Origin: Candidatus Heimdallarchaeota archaeon
Lineage (GTDB): Archaea; Asgardarchaeota; Heimdallarchaeia; Heimdallarchaeales; Heimdallarchaeaceae
Direction of reading: 5' to 3'
DNA length: 6,923 nucleotides
Assembly (NCBI GenBank): GCA_030628305.1
Contig: DAOVRE010000078.1
Location: 1-6,923, forward strand
The translations under genes were made by a program, and so were the position numbers. Position 1 is the first letter of the stretch, and each line of letters starts with the position of its first letter. The notes beneath the pieces are model-generated. The model did no database searches. It saw nothing but the letters and a program-made list of their open reading frames with translations, and was not told the DNA's origin. Positions 1 through 6,923 of this stretch are shown one piece after another.

Positions 1-187
1 AAATATCTAGTGATTAGATATTCTTCATTTCATGCGTTTGAGTATCTCAGCCTATCAATGCACAAGAAATTCAGCATATAAGAAACCTGTTTGATGGAAT
101 AAATCAATCATCGATTAAAGTAACAAAATAACCATTTCGACTTATTTCTAAAATATCCCTAAACTGATAAAACATTTGTCGCTAATA
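1..187. other. Non-coding spacer upstream of the 5S rRNA gene
   Basis: No credible open reading frame, tRNA T-arm or C/D-box pattern is visible here. The only clear structure is a perfect 8-bp inverted repeat at the left edge (listed separately). The stretch is very AT-rich and probably contains the end of an upstream unit and the start of the 5S promoter region. Confidence 0.5.
2..22. repeat. 8-bp perfect inverted repeat with a 5-nt loop
   Basis: AATATCTA (2-9) and TAGATATT (15-22) are exact reverse complements around the loop GTGAT. It could be the hairpin of a gene end lying left of the window, or an operator-like palindrome. Its role cannot be decided because the upstream gene is not visible. 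Confidence 0.4.
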
Positions 188-200
188 GTAAACTTAAAAA
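188..200 (+). promoter_or_regulatory. Archaeal BRE/TATA promoter of the permuted 5S rRNA
   Basis: The element TTAAAAA (194-200) is preceded by the purine-rich, BRE-like GTAAAC (188-193). Its centre lies about 27 nt before position 224, where the first strand of the terminal 5S stem begins. That is the usual archaeal TATA-to-start distance, so transcription probably begins at about 222-226. The assignment rests on spacing and composition only. Confidence 0.55.
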
Positions 201-223
201 GCAATCTATTTTCATTACTTTTG

Positions 224-240
224 CCTAGTAAGGTCAGAGA
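224..240 (+). other. 5' half of a bulge-helix-bulge-like terminal structure (partner 388-404)
   Basis: CCTAGTAAGG (224-233) pairs with CCTTGCTAGG (395-404) in 10 bp, one of them G-U. Next, TCAG (234-237) pairs with CTGA (388-391). The two helices are separated by a 3-nt bulge AAT (392-394) on one strand, and on the other strand AGA (238-240) follows the 4-bp helix. Two 3-nt bulges flanking a 4-bp helix is the archaeal splicing-endonuclease signature, and strand polarity is right for joining the 5S halves. A cut after the second base of the AAT bulge would end the RNA exactly at A393, the last base of the conserved 5S stretch. The inner helix is imperfect (264-271 with 380-387), so this would be a relaxed motif. 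CTGA also pairs with TCAG 371-374 in normal helix III, so the two folds compete. Confidence 0.5.
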
Positions 241-242
241 TA

Positions 243-263
243 CATCTGGATGCGTTCCAGATG
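243..263 (+). other. Extra hairpin in the 5S leader
   Basis: CATCTGGA (243-250) and TCCAGATG (256-263) form a perfect 8-bp stem with loop TGCGT. It has no counterpart in ordinary 5S rRNA and sits between the terminal stem and the GTTAAG that starts the 3' part. Its loop region shares the 7-mer GATGCGT (249-255) with the cap of helix I (339-345). It may be a processing signal or an added helix at the helix III junction of the mature RNA. Confidence 0.6.
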
Positions 264-332
264 GTCGGGAAAGTTAAGTCCTTCCACGTAGGGCTTGGTA
301 CTATGTTTCGAGAGAACTTGGGAAAAGCCACC

Positions 333-393
<61 letters not shown>

Positions 394-394
394 T

Positions 395-410
395 CCTTGC
401 TAGGTTTTTT
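395..410 (+). terminator. 5S transcript end: stem strand followed by T6
   Basis: The 3' strand of the terminal stem (395-404) is followed at once by six T residues (405-410). Archaeal polymerase terminates at oligo-T runs, and a stable 5S fold just upstream would help. With the promoter at 188-200 this delimits a stand-alone unit of about 185 nt. Confidence 0.6.
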
Positions 411-421
411 ACGTTTACCCT

Positions 422-916
<495 letters not shown>

Positions 917-927
917 AACAAGTTTAA

Positions 928-1605
928 TCAGATTTTTTTAAATTTCAGTGCACTTGGTTCATATATATCCCCATCATTTAGTAGATCATGGATGATTGAT
1001 TCAACTGTTGCTTTATCCAATTTGGTTTTTTCTATAATTTCTTCCAGCTCCACCCCCTCTTCAGAATCTGTAATTAGAACCCATATTTTCTCTTTCTGCT
1101 CTGGATTGTGTCCTAGCGCAGCTTGTACCTCTTTGGATATAATTAGATTGTTTTTTGAATATCGTTTTATTTTTTTAGCACGTAGGTAAAGTTCTTTGTT
1201 TGAATCTTCAATTGTAACAACTGATTCAGGTAATATATACACTTCATCCTCGCTTGTCCTAGGTTTTCCAATTAAATCCACGTCATTACCAATAGTAAAA
1301 CTGTTTAGAAATTCCGCAGTTTCTTCCCAAGCTTTTATTCTCACAGTTGCTGTTCCATCGTCTAAAGTTAGCGTTGTGAATGCCTTTTTAGTTCCATCAC
1401 TAGCGCTATGATATTTGTCTACTATCGTTCCATTGATTCTTATTTTGTATATTTTTTCGTTATTAGAGGTTATCAATACCCAACGACCAAACTCTCCTTC
1501 TTCTTTTATCAGATGTCCATCAACTACATCAATTACATAAAGTAGTATTGGGGCCTTTTGTTCAAACATGCTCATTTTTGTCACATTAGAATTGCTATTT
1601 TTCAC
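928..1605 (-). CDS. RPA-like single-stranded DNA-binding protein (OB fold + winged helix)
   Basis: The 225-residue product has a central OB fold (about 50-132). Its alternating strands run from YKIRINGTIV through a K/S-rich loop to the signature FTTLTLDDGTATVRIKAWEE (about 76-95), then the barrel closes with DVDLIGKPR and EVYILPESVVTI. The C-terminal part (about 172-225) is a winged helix ending DGDIYEPSALKFKKI. This OB-plus-winged-helix order is that of RPA32-type and archaeal RPA2 proteins, which coat single-stranded DNA in replication, repair and recombination. No zinc finger is seen. The start is uncertain. GTG at 1605 gives the full length, but ATG at 1575 (residue 11) would remove a low-complexity N terminus, and neither has a strong Shine-Dalgarno. 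It is divergent from the methylthiotransferase gene and convergent with the 144-aa gene, so it is monocistronic. Family assignment is good; whether it is the main RPA or an accessory subunit is unknown. Confidence 0.82.
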   Translation of the reverse strand: MKNSNSNVTKMSMFEQKAPILLYVIDVVDGHLIKEEGEFGRWVLITSNNEKIYKIRINGTIVDKYHSASDGTKKAFTTLTLDDGTATVRIKAWEETAEFLNSFTIGNDVDLIGKPRTSEDEVYILPESVVTIEDSNKELYLRAKKIKRYSKNNLIISKEVQAALGHNPEQKEKIWVLITDSEEGVELEEIIEKTKLDKATVESIIHDLLNDGDIYEPSALKFKKI

Positions 1606-3067
<1,462 letters not shown>

Positions 3068-3143
3068 TACTATTCTAACTCTTTTCTCTATTCTTTTATT
3101 AGCGATATTACGAAAAGAATTATCTATATGTACTAAACCTCAC

Positions 3144-3164
3144 TCAACACACTATTAGTGTTGA
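3144..3164. repeat. Palindrome TCAACAC-N7-GTGTTGA
   Basis: TCAACAC (3144-3150) and GTGTTGA (3158-3164) are exact reverse complements around ACTATTA. The inner bases also permit a register centred on ACACTA/TAGTGT. It lacks a following T-run, so it looks more like a protein-binding site or RNA hairpin than a terminator. Its distance from gyrB (about 260 bp) argues against a core operator. Confidence 0.35.
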
Positions 3165-3336
3165 AATTGTAGGATACTCAGGGATAAAAAACACCCTATA
3201 ATCTCTCTATTTTTCACCTTTTACTAGATGATTATAAATTTAAACTAAAAAAAGCCTTATTTCACGCTCTCTCATGCTTAAAACTCTCTGATATACCAAT
3301 TTCTTTTTATATGATAAATTCCCAATTTTAATAGCG

Positions 3337-3344
3337 TATATTTA
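3337..3344 (+). promoter_or_regulatory. Candidate TATA box of the gyrBA operon
   Basis: TATATTTA at 3337-3344 would place the start of transcription near 3367, leaving a leader of about 55 nt that begins just before the 3379-3398 hairpin. An alternative TATA (TTTTTATA, 3305-3312) would start near 3335. The choice between them cannot be made from sequence alone. Confidence 0.35.
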
Positions 3345-3378
3345 GGGGAAAACATCCGACTAAAAGCGTTAAATGGCA

Positions 3379-3398
3379 AAAAACTGATTCCAGTTTTT
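3379..3398 (+). promoter_or_regulatory. Hairpin in the gyrB leader
   Basis: AAAAACTG (3379-3386) pairs perfectly with CAGTTTTT (3391-3398) around the tetraloop ATTC. The 3' arm ends in T5, so it could act as an attenuator or an intrinsic pause site 25 nt before the gyrB start. It could equally be an operator palindrome near the transcription start. This is a structural observation only. Confidence 0.35.
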
Positions 3399-3413
3399 GG
3401 AAACAAAATATAA

Positions 3414-6923
<3,510 letters not shown>

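Noticed and set aside
264..272. The leader segment GGTCGGGAA as a true remnant of 5S loop C
   Set aside because: Only the final GAAA matches the normal 5S sequence before GTTAAG; the rest fits better as pairing with 380-387 or as new sequence.
992..1411. Plus-strand open frames (992-1189, 1196-1411) opposite the RPA-like gene
   Set aside because: They are antisense to a well-supported OB-fold protein, and their Ser/Val-rich translations look like mirror reading of its codons.
3225..3291. Possible C/D-box small RNA (GATGA at 3227-3231, CTGA at 3288-3291)
   Set aside because: The C box is incomplete, no C'/D' pair or terminal stem is visible, and such short motifs occur often by chance.

Overview
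This 6.9-kb, AT-rich window looks archaeal. It has an archaeal-type tRNA methylthiotransferase (CDKAL1/e-MtaB class), an RPA-like OB-fold plus winged-helix protein, TATA/BRE-like promoters, and a 5S rRNA placed as a stand-alone transcription unit. It also carries a bacterial-type DNA gyrase operon, which several archaeal lineages acquired by transfer. Low GC, unlinked 5S and a gyrase intein would suit an Asgard-type archaeon, but nothing seen here proves a lineage.

Layout: 1-187 is a spacer with one small inverted repeat. 188-410 is the most striking element: a 5S rRNA gene in circularly permuted order. A promoter at about 188-200 is followed by the 3' part of 5S (273-340), a tetraloop that closes helix I (341-344), and then the 5' part of 5S (345-393). 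Leader and trailer pair in a 10-bp terminal stem followed directly by a T6 terminator. The break lies in helix III, and the leader/trailer pairing there resembles a bulge-helix-bulge splicing motif. 482-916 (+) encodes a small uncharacterised protein. It converges on 928-1605 (-), an RPA-like single-strand DNA-binding protein. A 151-bp divergent promoter region separates that gene from 1757-3067 (+), the tRNA t6A methylthiotransferase. 3068-3422 is a 355-bp non-coding stretch with two hairpins and the probable gyrB promoter. 3423-5525 is gyrB and, 13 bp later, gyrA begins at 5539. gyrA is interrupted immediately after its catalytic tyrosine by a LAGLIDADG-type intein that runs past the window end. 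The reading frame breaks inside the intein endonuclease (about 6428-6456).

Functional view: gyrB-gyrA form one operon making the supercoiling enzyme. The RPA-like protein belongs to replication and repair. The 5S rRNA and the methylthiotransferase serve translation. The candidate novel item is the permuted 5S rRNA with its possible circularising or special processing pathway. Secondary oddities are the frameshifted intein, a one-residue deletion in the GyrA HPH/quinolone region, and a D-to-Q change in the GyrB TOPRIM EGDSAGG motif.
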